NCBI GenBank assembly: GCA_022842905.1
Contig: JALHOS010000026.1
Span: 1 to 35,860 of the forward strand
Reading direction: 5' to 3'
Source: Myxococcaceae bacterium
GTDB taxonomy: Bacteria; Myxococcota; Myxococcia; Myxococcales; Myxococcaceae
Length of the DNA stretch: 35,860 nucleotides
Shown here: positions 1 through 7,517 of the stretch, one piece after another
Layout: each line of letters opens with the position of its first letter
How positions within the stretch are numbered: the stretch's first letter is position 1
The notes under the pieces: model-generated
Databases searched by the model: none
What the model saw: only the letters and a program-made list of their open reading frames with translations
What the model was told of the DNA's origin: nothing
Position numbers and translations under genes: made by a program

Positions 1-477
1 CACGGGGCGGTGCAGCTGGGGCCCAGTCGACGGCGCCGCGCTCGCCGGCCGCGGCGCGGACGGGGGCGGGCGATCGAGGCCCAGCGCGTCTCGGGTGACG
101 ACTTGAGTTGTTTCGCCGTCACGAGTGGGCGGAGGCTGGAGCCCGAGGATCGCAGCGCGGTTGATCAGCTGCGTCGGCTCGGCGGGTGGCTCGTCCTCCG
201 GCGGCACCCAGGGCTGCGGACTGCCTTCCCAGCGCAGCACCGCGCCCGGTGCGCTGCCCGTCGCGCTGTGGCCGACCACCACCGCTTCCACGTGAAATGC
301 GGGCGAAGGCCCACCCGCGTCGACGGCGACGCGGACGGTGCTGCCAATGGGCGGCGGCCGCGGCGTGGCGGCGAGCACCGGCGTGCGCGCGAGCCGCTGC
401 GCTTCGAGGTGGGCGACGAGCGCCGCGGCGTCGCCGATGGCGTAGCGGACCGAGAGCTCTGAGCGGGGGCGAGGCAC
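1..477 (-). CDS. Partial protein with PilZ-like N-terminal domain (runs off left edge)
   Basis: The minus-strand frame is open from the window edge to a GTG at 477, giving 159 codons with no stop, so the C-terminus is missing. Residues about 5-85 alternate hydrophobic strands (SVRYA, VLAATP, GSTVRVAVD, FHVEAVVVG, AVLRWEG) in the order seen in the PilZ-like beta-barrels at the N-terminus of many myxobacterial proteins. A Pro/Ala-rich, probably disordered linker follows from about residue 90. It lies about 100 bp downstream of selO on the same strand and may be co-transcribed with it. An in-frame GTG at 513 would add 12 residues (ALPLSAQSPPR); I prefer 477 because the PRPRSELSVRYA start suits a domain edge. 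The c-di-GMP-binding RxxxR motif is not seen, so ligand binding is unproven. The missing C-terminus could change the call completely. Confidence 0.6.
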   Translation of the reverse strand, partial: MPRPRSELSVRYAIGDAAALVAHLEAQRLARTPVLAATPRPPPIGSTVRVAVDAGGPSPAFHVEAVVVGHSATGSAPGAVLRWEGSPQPWVPPEDEPPAEPTQLINRAAILGLQPPPTRDGETTQVVTRDALGLDRPPPSAPRPASAAPSTGPQLHRPV

Positions 478-573
478 GCGGGGTGGACTTTGAGCAGACA
501 AAGGCAGCGCCACGGTAGCGCAGTCCCGAGGCGAAAGTGCCTTCGTCCACGCGCCTCGAGCAGCGCGCTCCCG

Positions 574-2136
574 CTACGAGCTGCACGACAGGGCGCTACA
601 CCCCGGCTTGTCCTTGGCCCAGTCCGGCCGCGGCCGCGCGAACCGCTCCTTGCCGGGCTGCTCCACGTACGGGCGCTGCAGCACTTCGAACAGCTCGTGC
701 AACAGGGACAGCTCACCCTGCTCGGCCGCGTCGATGGCCTCCTGCGCGAGGTAGTTCCGCAGTACGTACTTGGGGTTCGCGGCGTGAAGTCGCGCCGTCA
801 GCTCGTCGACGGTGCCTTCGCGCCGAGCTCGCGTCCGCCAGCGCTCGAGCCACGCGGTCAGCGCCGCGCGGTGGTCGGCGGGCACGGCCGCAGGTTCGTA
901 GAACGCCTGCTCGAGCGGCGCGGCGTCCTCGGTCCGCAGCGCCGCGCTCAGCGCGCGGAAGAAGTTCGTCATGTCCGTCTCGACGCTCGCCAACAGCCGC
1001 AGCACGTCCTGCGCGAGGGTGCGGTCGTCCTGGTCTTCGAGCTGCGTGAGCCCCAGCTTGCCCGCCAGCGCACGCGTGTACTCGAGCTCGAACGTGCGCT
1101 CGAACGTCTGGAGCCCGTCGACCAGCGGCTGCTCCGTCGGCAGCAGCGGGGCCAGCGCGACCGCCAGGCGTTCGAGGTTCCACAGCGCGACGGCCGGTTG
1201 GTTGCGGTAACGGTAGCGTCGGCTCTGCGCGTCGGTCGTGTTCGGCGTCCAGTCGGGGTCGAAGTCGTCGAGCCAGCCGTACGGCCCGTAGTCGATGGTG
1301 AGGCCCAGCACCGACATGTTGTCGGTGTTCATCACGCCGTGGACGAAGCCGACCCGCATCCAGTGGGCCATGAGGACGGCGGTGCGGCGGCAGACCTCGG
1401 CGAAGAAGGCAGCGGTGGCGTCGGGCCCGGGGGCGCCGAGCTCCGGGAAGTGGGTGCTGACGGTGTCGTCGACGAGCTGCCGGAGCAGGGTGTGGTCCTC
1501 GCGCGCGGCGAGCAGCTCGAAGTTGCCGAAGCGCAGGAAGGTGGGCGCGACGCGGCAGACGATGGCGCCGGGCTCTGGGCGCGGGTTGCCGTCGTAGAGC
1601 AGGTCGCGCACGACGTCTTCGCCGGTCGCCACGAGCGACAGCGCGCGGGTGGTGGGTACGCCGAGCGCGTGCATCGCCTCGCTGCAGACGAACTCGCGCA
1701 ACGACGAGCGCAGCACCGCTCGTCCGTCTCCGCGGCGCGAGTACGGGGTGGGACCGGCCCCCTTGAGCTGGAGCTCCTGCCGGCCGTGCTCGCGGGTGAG
1801 CAGCTCTCCGAGGACGATGGCGCGGCCGTCGCCGAGCTGCCCGGCCCAGCTGCCGAACTGGTGCCCGCCGTAACAGGCCGCGTACGGCTTCATGCCCGGC
1901 CACAGCCCGTTGCCGCCGAACACGCGCGCGAAGTCGTCGGAGCGAACCACCGCGTCGTCCAGGCCCAAGAGCGCGGCGACGGACGGCGAGTGCGCGAGGA
2001 GCCTGGGCGCCTTCACCGCCGTCGGCTCGACGAAGGAGTACGCGGCGCCGGTCACCTGGCGGGAACGGTTCTCGGTCGACGGGTCCGCGGGCAGGGCACG
2101 CACGAAGCGCGCGTCGAAGACGGGGAGGGAGCTCAC
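574..2136 (-). CDS. selO: Protein adenylyltransferase SelO (YdiU/UPF0061)
   Basis: This 520-residue protein matches the SelO pseudokinase family, which transfers AMP from ATP to Ser/Thr/Tyr of target proteins, mainly in redox homeostasis. Visible signatures are the N-terminal [22 protein letters not shown] block, the nucleotide-binding lysine K125 (LQLKGAG), E148 (SLREF), the active-site loop HGVMNTDN with D272 and N273, and D282 (TIDYG). The K-to-E spacing of 23 and D-to-D spacing of 10 equal those of the characterised Pseudomonas SelO. The C-terminus ends CSALSCSS, the family's redox-active tail, with Cys where eukaryotic homologues carry selenocysteine. The start is GTG at 2136; the next residues ([18 protein letters not shown]) match the usual N-terminus. 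It is divergent from the Coa1-like gene. Confidence 0.96.
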   Translation of the reverse strand: MSSLPVFDARFVRALPADPSTENRSRQVTGAAYSFVEPTAVKAPRLLAHSPSVAALLGLDDAVVRSDDFARVFGGNGLWPGMKPYAACYGGHQFGSWAGQLGDGRAIVLGELLTREHGRQELQLKGAGPTPYSRRGDGRAVLRSSLREFVCSEAMHALGVPTTRALSLVATGEDVVRDLLYDGNPRPEPGAIVCRVAPTFLRFGNFELLAAREDHTLLRQLVDDTVSTHFPELGAPGPDATAAFFAEVCRRTAVLMAHWMRVGFVHGVMNTDNMSVLGLTIDYGPYGWLDDFDPDWTPNTTDAQSRRYRYRNQPAVALWNLERLAVALAPLLPTEQPLVDGLQTFERTFELEYTRALAGKLGLTQLEDQDDRTLAQDVLRLLASVETDMTNFFRALSAALRTEDAAPLEQAFYEPAAVPADHRAALTAWLERWRTRARREGTVDELTARLHAANPKYVLRNYLAQEAIDAAEQGELSLLHELFEVLQRPYVEQPGKERFARPRPDWAKDKPGCSALSCSS

Positions 2137-2255
2137 GCAGCACTGCGTATGTCCACGAGTCGGCCGGGGTGCAAGCCAACGTACGCGCGCTCTCTGCCAG
2201 ACCAGCGGGCGGTGCTTTGCGGCGGAGCCCAGGCCGTGGTCTCTTGCCGCTCCAG

Positions 2256-2738
2256 ATGAGCCGTCGCCCTCCCGTCACGTTCGCCCGAACGCGCACCACG
2301 ACGGACAACCAGAGCTTCCTCGACGTGCGCAACACGCGGCTCTTGCCGCGGCACTGGGGCTGGTGGCTGGCGCTGGCCCTGGCGGCGCTCTCCTCGGTCG
2401 CCGTCGTCGCCCTCTACCTGCGCGCGGGCTACGTGGCGGGCACGCTGGAAGAGCACCCCGTCTACGTCGGCAGCCTGAAGCGTGCGAACGACCACCCCGA
2501 CGCACGGGCCGAGCTGGGCAGCCCCATCGTCGGCAGCCGCGTGCAGCGCGTGGAAGAGTCGTGGCTGAGCGGCGAGACGCACCTGCAGTTCGACGTCGAA
2601 GGGCCGCGGGGGGCCGGCCGCATCGACGTCGTCGCGCAGGGGAACGAGCCCGACTCGCTGCTCATTCTGCGGATGAAGCTGACGGTGTCCGGGCCGAGCC
2701 GTCGTGTCATCGCGTTGGACGGGCCGATCAAGCGCTGA
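2256..2738 (+). CDS. Coa1-like membrane protein (cytochrome oxidase assembly factor family)
   Basis: The 160-residue protein has a cytoplasmic basic N-terminus ([15 protein letters not shown]), one transmembrane helix at about residues 29-50 ([20 protein letters not shown]) and a soluble C-terminal domain. The soluble part carries the Coa1 family pattern: an ELGSPI core, a central strand region, then [12 protein letters not shown] with conserved glycines. Eukaryotic Coa1 helps assemble cytochrome c oxidase; the role of bacterial members is unknown. The frame is open back to an ATG/GTG at 2169, but that adds 29 low-complexity residues ([14 protein letters not shown]), so I chose ATG 2256. No clear Shine-Dalgarno site is seen. 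No cytochrome oxidase genes are nearby, so the context does not test the assembly role. Confidence 0.72.
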   Translation: MSRRPPVTFARTRTTTDNQSFLDVRNTRLLPRHWGWWLALALAALSSVAVVALYLRAGYVAGTLEEHPVYVGSLKRANDHPDARAELGSPIVGSRVQRVEESWLSGETHLQFDVEGPRGAGRIDVVAQGNEPDSLLILRMKLTVSGPSRRVIALDGPIKR

Positions 2739-2881
2739 CACTTCGTTGGCCGCTCCAGCCGCAAGGCGATCGAACTGCGCTCCGGTCGCGCCTCCATGAG
2801 CTGAGTGCATTTTCTGCGTGCCGGTCGCGACGGCTCTCGTCAGCAGCGAACGTGGCCCTGCCGTTGCACCCGCGCACGGCC

Positions 2882-5800
2882 ATGCCGCAACAGACGGTGA
2901 CGGTCGACGCGAACGAGGCGGTCGCGGCCATTGCGCATCGCCTCAGTGAAGTCATTGCCATCTACCCCATCACGCCGAGCAGCAGCATGGGTGAGCTCGC
3001 CGACGAATGGAGCGCGCAGGGGCGCACCAACGTCTTCGGCCAGGTGCCGAAGGTGGTGGAGCTCCAGAGTGAGGGCGGGGCCGCTGGCACGCTCCACGGC
3101 GCGTTGCAGGGCGGGGCGCTGGCGACGACCTTCACCGCGTCGCAGGGCCTGCTGCTCATGCTGCCGGACATGCTGAAGATTGGCGGCGAGCTGACGCCGC
3201 TGGCCATGCACGTCGCCGCGCGCAGCTTAGCCACGCACGCGCTGTCCATCTTCGGGGACCATTCGGACGTGATGATGGCGCGGGGCACCGGCTTCGCGCT
3301 GTTGTGCAGCAGCTCGGTGCAAGAAGCGCCGGACTTCGCCGCGGTGGCCCACGCTGTCACGCTGCGCGCGCGCATTCCGTTCCTGCACTTCTTCGACGGC
3401 TTCCGCACCAGCCACGAGGTCAGCCGCATCGACGCGCTGGACGACCAGGCGCTGCGCTCGCTGCTCGACGCCAAGGCGCTGTCCGACTTCCGCCGCCGCG
3501 CGCTCACGCCGGACGCGCCGGTGCTGCGAGGCACCGCGCAGAACCCCGACACCTTCTTTCAAGCCCGCGAGGCCGGGAACCGCTTCTACGCCGCGACGCC
3601 AGGCCTCGTGCAGGCCGCCTTCGACGAGCTGGCCGCGCTCACCGGGCGCCAGTACCGGCTGTTCGACTACGTGGGCCACCCGCAGGCCGAGCGCGTCGTG
3701 GTGCTGATGGGGTCCGGCGCCGAGGCCGTGCGCGAGACGGTGGACTGGCTGGTCGCGCGTGGAGAGAAGGTGGGCGCCGTCATCGTCCGGCTGTTCCGCC
3801 CCTTCGACGGCGCCGCGCTGCTGTCGGCGCTGCCGGCGAGCGTGAAGACGATCGCCGCGCTCGATCGCACCAAGGAGCCCGGCGCGCTGGGCGAGCCGCT
3901 GTACCAAGACGTCATCACCGCGCTGGCCGAAGGCGACCGCGGTGTGCGCGTCGTGGGCGGGCGCTACGGCCTGTCGTCCAAGGAGTTCACCCCGGCGATG
4001 ATCCGCGCCGTCTTCGACAACCTGGCGCTGCCGAGGCCGAAGAACCACTTCACCGTCGGCATCACCGACGACGTGACGCACACCTCGCTGCCCTACGACG
4101 CCGAGTTCGACCTGGAGCCCAACGACGTCGTGCGCGCGGTGCTGTTCGGGCTGGGCAGCGACGGCACGGTGTCGAGCAACAAGCAGACGATCAAGATCAT
4201 CGGCGAGTACACGCCCAACTACGCCCAGGGCTACTTCGTCTACGACTCGAAGAAGTCGGGGGCGATGACGGTCTCTCACCTGCGCTTCGGGCCCCGGCCG
4301 ATCCGCTCGTCGTACCTCATCAAGCACGCCAGCTTCGTCGCCTGTCACTACGCGCCGCTGCTCGAGCGGCACAACGTGCTCGACGCCGCCGCGCCGGGCG
4401 CCACGTTTCTGCTCAACACCCACCACGACAAGGCCACCGCGTTCGCCGCGCTGCCGCTCGAAGTGCAGCAGACGATCCTCGACAAGAAGCTCAAGTTCTT
4501 CGTCATCGACGCTTTCGCCGTCGCGAAGGACGTGGGCCTGGACCGCTACATCAGCGCGGTCATGCAGGTGTGCTTCTTCAAGCTCTCCCACGTGCTGCCC
4601 ATGGACGAAGCGCTGACGCACCTGCGCGCGAGCGTGGAGAAGGCGTACGGCAAGCGCGGCACGGAGGTCGTGCGGCGCAACCTGCTCGCGCTGGAGCAGA
4701 GCCTGGGGCGGCTGCAGGAAGTGACGGTGCCCAAGGTCGCCACGGGTACGCCCAGGCCCCCGCCGGTGCCCAAGGCCGCGCCGGACTTCGTGCAGCGGGT
4801 GACGGCCGCCATGCTCGCTGGCCACGGTGACGCGCTGCCGGTGAGCGCCTTCCCCATCGACGGCACGTGGCCCACCGCCACGACCCAGTGGGAAAAGCGC
4901 GCCGTCGGCTTGGAGGTGCCCGCCTGGGACGCGCCGCTGTGCATTCAGTGCAACAAGTGCTCGCTCATCTGCCCGCACGCGGCCATTCGCGCGCAGCTGG
5001 TCGACCCCTCCGACGCGACGAAGGCGCCCAGCGCGTTCAAGACGGTGCCCTTCAAGGCAAAGGAGCTGGGCCAGGCCCCGTCGGGCCAAGGCTGGCTGTA
5101 CGCACTGCAGGTCGCGCCGGACGACTGCACCGGCTGCGGGCTCTGCGTGGCGGTCTGCCCGGCCAAGGACAAGTCCAACCCGCGGCACAAGGCCATCGAC
5201 ATGAAGCCCGTCGAGCCGGTGCGCGCGCAGGAACGCGAGAACTGGGACTTCTTCTCGAAGCTGCCGCACGTCGACCGCGCCAAGGTGCCGTCGGACCTCA
5301 AGTCGTCGCAGTTCCTCGAGCCCTTGTTCGAGTTCTCCGGCGCGTGCGCGGGCTGCGGTGAGACGCCGTACCTCAAGCTGCTCAGCCAGCTCTTCGGTGA
5401 CCGGCTCCTCATCGCCAACGCCACCGGCTGCAGCAGCATCTACGGCGGCAACCTGCCGACGACGCCCTGGGCGAAGAACAAGGACGGCCGCGGGCCGGCG
5501 TGGGCCAACTCGCTGTTCGAGGACAACGCCGAGTTTGGCCTGGGCCTCAAGCTCGCGGTCGACGCGCGGCGACAGCTGGCCAGCGCGCTGCTCAAACAGC
5601 ACGGCGGGCACCTGGGCGACGAGCTGGTGACGGGCTTGCTCGAGGCGGATCAGTCCGACGAGGGAGGGCTCGCCTCGCAGCGGTCTCGCGTCGCCGCGCT
5701 CAAGGCCAAGCTCGCCGGCGTCGCCACTGACGACGCGAGGCTGCTGCACGAGCTGGCCGACGCGCTGGTGAAGAAGTCGGTGTGGCTCGTCGGCGGCGAC

Positions 5801-6439
5801 GGCTGGGCGTACGACATTGGCTACGGCGGGCTCGACCACGTGCTGGCCAGCGGCGCCGACGTCAACGTGCTGGTGATGGACACCGAGGTGTATTCGAACA
5901 CCGGCGGGCAGCAGTCCAAGGCCACGCCGCTGGGCGCCGCTGCGAAGTTCGCCGCCGCCGGCAAGTCCATGGGCAAGAAGGACCTGGGCCTGCTCGCCAT
6001 GTCCTACGGGCACGTCTACGTGGCGAGCGTGGCGATGGGCGCGAAAGACGCGCAGACGCTCAAGGCGCTCAAGGAAGCCGAGAGCTACCCCGGGCCGTCG
6101 CTCGTCATCGCCTACAGCCACTGCATCGCCCACGGCTACGACATGGAGCGCGGCGCGGAGCAGCAGAAGCTGGCGGTGGAGTCCGGCGTCTGGCCGTTGT
6201 ACCGCTTCGACCCCAGGCTGGTGGCGACCGGCGCGCCGCCGCTCCAGCTCGACTCCGGGCCGCCCAAGGTGAAGCCGCGGGACTACATGAAGAACGAAGG
6301 GCGCTTCCGCATGGTGGCGCTCAAGGACCCCAAGCGCTTCGACCGGCTCGTGGAGGCAGCCGAGCGGCTGGCCGCGCAGCGCCGCGCCATCTACGAGCAG
6401 CTCGCGCACGTGCACGTCTCGACGAAGGAGCACAGCTGA
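2882..6439 (+). CDS. nifJ: Pyruvate:ferredoxin (flavodoxin) oxidoreductase, single-chain
   Basis: This 1185-residue protein has the full single-chain PFOR layout. It would oxidise pyruvate plus CoA to acetyl-CoA and CO2 and reduce ferredoxin or flavodoxin. Domain I opens VTVDANEAVAAIAH then AIYPITPSSSMGE. Domain II follows (residues about 250-400), then the gamma domain. The ferredoxin-like insert has two 4Fe-4S motifs, CIQCNKCSLICP from C687 and CTGCGLCVAVCP from C749. The proximal cluster starts at CAGCGE (C822), followed by the ATGCSSIYGGNLPTTPW block. The thiamine-diphosphate site is GDGWAYDIGYGG (about 973) with DTEVYSNTGGQQSKATP. Length agrees with NifJ/PFOR. ATG 2882 was chosen because TVTVDANEA is the usual N-terminus; an in-frame GTG at 2852 is less likely. 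The DHOD-like gene starts one base after its stop, so the two are probably one operon. Confidence 0.97.
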   Translation: MPQQTVTVDANEAVAAIAHRLSEVIAIYPITPSSSMGELADEWSAQGRTNVFGQVPKVVELQSEGGAAGTLHGALQGGALATTFTASQGLLLMLPDMLKIGGELTPLAMHVAARSLATHALSIFGDHSDVMMARGTGFALLCSSSVQEAPDFAAVAHAVTLRARIPFLHFFDGFRTSHEVSRIDALDDQALRSLLDAKALSDFRRRALTPDAPVLRGTAQNPDTFFQAREAGNRFYAATPGLVQAAFDELAALTGRQYRLFDYVGHPQAERVVVLMGSGAEAVRETVDWLVARGEKVGAVIVRLFRPFDGAALLSALPASVKTIAALDRTKEPGALGEPLYQDVITALAEGDRGVRVVGGRYGLSSKEFTPAMIRAVFDNLALPRPKNHFTVGITDDVTHTSLPYDAEFDLEPNDVVRAVLFGLGSDGTVSSNKQTIKIIGEYTPNYAQGYFVYDSKKSGAMTVSHLRFGPRPIRSSYLIKHASFVACHYAPLLERHNVLDAAAPGATFLLNTHHDKATAFAALPLEVQQTILDKKLKFFVIDAFAVAKDVGLDRYISAVMQVCFFKLSHVLPMDEALTHLRASVEKAYGKRGTEVVRRNLLALEQSLGRLQEVTVPKVATGTPRPPPVPKAAPDFVQRVTAAMLAGHGDALPVSAFPIDGTWPTATTQWEKRAVGLEVPAWDAPLCIQCNKCSLICPHAAIRAQLVDPSDATKAPSAFKTVPFKAKELGQAPSGQGWLYALQVAPDDCTGCGLCVAVCPAKDKSNPRHKAIDMKPVEPVRAQERENWDFFSKLPHVDRAKVPSDLKSSQFLEPLFEFSGACAGCGETPYLKLLSQLFGDRLLIANATGCSSIYGGNLPTTPWAKNKDGRGPAWANSLFEDNAEFGLGLKLAVDARRQLASALLKQHGGHLGDELVTGLLEADQSDEGGLASQRSRVAALKAKLAGVATDDARLLHELADALVKKSVWLVGGDGWAYDIGYGGLDHVLASGADVNVLVMDTEVYSNTGGQQSKATPLGAAAKFAAAGKSMGKKDLGLLAMSYGHVYVASVAMGAKDAQTLKALKEAESYPGPSLVIAYSHCIAHGYDMERGAEQQKLAVESGVWPLYRFDPRLVATGAPPLQLDSGPPKVKPRDYMKNEGRFRMVALKDPKRFDRLVEAAERLAAQRRAIYEQLAHVHVSTKEHS

Positions 6440-6440
6440 C

Positions 6441-7439
6441 ATGGCGATCCTCACCACGACGTGGCTGGGCCAGACCTTGGCGCACCCGCTCATCGCCGGG
6501 GCGTCGCCGTTGGTGGACGACCTGGACACGGTGCGGCGGCTCGAAGACGCGGGCGCCGCCGCCATCACCATGCACTCGCTGTTCGAAGAGCAGCTCGTCA
6601 GCGAGCAGCTCGCCATGCACCGCCACGTCGACGGCTGGCGCGGCATGAACGCCGAAGCGGCGGACTGGCTGCCGGGCACGGCGGACTTCCTGCTGGGGCC
6701 GGACCAATACCTCGAGCAGCTGCGCAAGGTGCGCGAGGCGGTGAAGGTGCCCGTCATCGGCTCGCTCAACGGCTCCACGCCCGGCGGCTGGCTCGCGTAC
6801 GCGAAGCTCATGGAGCAGGCCGGCGCGCACGCGCTGGAGCTGAACCTCTACGCGCTGCCGTCGGACCCGGCGCGCTCGGCCGGCGAGGTGGAAGAGGAGC
6901 AGCTGTCCATCGTCCGGCAGGTGGTGGCGTCCGTGCGCGTGCCGGTGGGCGTGAAGCTGTCTCCGTTCTACTCGTCGCTGCCGCACTTCGCGGCGCGGCT
7001 GGCGGGCGCTGGCGTGAGCGGCCTGGTGCTCTTCAACCGGCTCTACCAGCCCGACGTGAACCCCGAAGCGCTCGAGGTGGACCGGGTGCTCAAGCTGTCG
7101 GACGCGAGTGAGCTGACGCTGCGGCTGCGGTGGCTGGCGATCCTCTCGGCGCACGTGCAGGTGTCCTTCGCGGTCAGCGGCGGCGTGCACGACGGCCGCG
7201 GCGCGGTGAAGGCGCTCATGGCCGGCGCCAGCGCGGTGCAGGTGGTGTCGGCGCTGCTCCAGCACGGCCCGGGGCGCCTCAAGCAGCTCAAGGACGAGCT
7301 GACGAGCTGGCTGCACGAGCACGAGTACGTGTCCGTGCAGCAGTTGGTGGGGAGCATGAACTTGGCGCGGGTGCCGGACCCGTCGGCGTACGAGCGGGCG
7401 AACTACGTGAAGCTGCTGCAGGGGTGGCACAAGCGCTGA
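6441..7439 (+). CDS. Dihydroorotate dehydrogenase-like flavoprotein
   Basis: The 332-residue TIM-barrel protein resembles the 'dihydroorotate dehydrogenase-like' group often found next to nifJ. Recognisable parts are the N-terminal substrate-side LAHPLIAGASPL, ELNLYALPSDP, the strand VPVGVKLSPFYSSL, LVLFNRLYQPDV and the phosphate-binding end of the barrel (FAVSGGVHDGRGAVKALMAGASAVQV). The class-1 DHOD motif NxSxPN is replaced by ELNLYALPSDP and no catalytic Cys is seen there, so it probably does not make orotate. FMN binding is inferred from the fold. It starts one base after the nifJ stop (TGAC then ATG), which implies co-translation and a shared role, perhaps an auxiliary redox step for the PFOR pathway. 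The substrate is unknown. Confidence 0.9.
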   Translation: MAILTTTWLGQTLAHPLIAGASPLVDDLDTVRRLEDAGAAAITMHSLFEEQLVSEQLAMHRHVDGWRGMNAEAADWLPGTADFLLGPDQYLEQLRKVREAVKVPVIGSLNGSTPGGWLAYAKLMEQAGAHALELNLYALPSDPARSAGEVEEEQLSIVRQVVASVRVPVGVKLSPFYSSLPHFAARLAGAGVSGLVLFNRLYQPDVNPEALEVDRVLKLSDASELTLRLRWLAILSAHVQVSFAVSGGVHDGRGAVKALMAGASAVQVVSALLQHGPGRLKQLKDELTSWLHEHEYVSVQQLVGSMNLARVPDPSAYERANYVKLLQGWHKR

Positions 7440-7468
7440 GCGCGGACCCGAGCGACGGACAGGTGCGC

Positions 7469-7482
7469 GCCACCGCGGTGGC
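7469..7482 (+). terminator. Perfect palindrome 30 nt after the nifJ-DHOD-like operon
   Basis: GCCACCGCGGTGGC is a perfect 14-bp palindrome shortly after the stop at 7439. As RNA it gives a 5-bp GC stem. No U-tract follows, so intrinsic termination is only a guess; an operator for the next gene is the alternative. Confidence 0.25.
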
Positions 7483-7517
7483 CAAGCCGCGCTTCGTTCG
7501 GCACACTCACCCGTCCA

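Noticed and set aside
3227-6811. Minus-strand open frame of about 1190 codons opposite nifJ
   Set aside because: Composition is Arg/Val/His-rich and lacks domain signatures; nifJ on the other strand is unmistakable.
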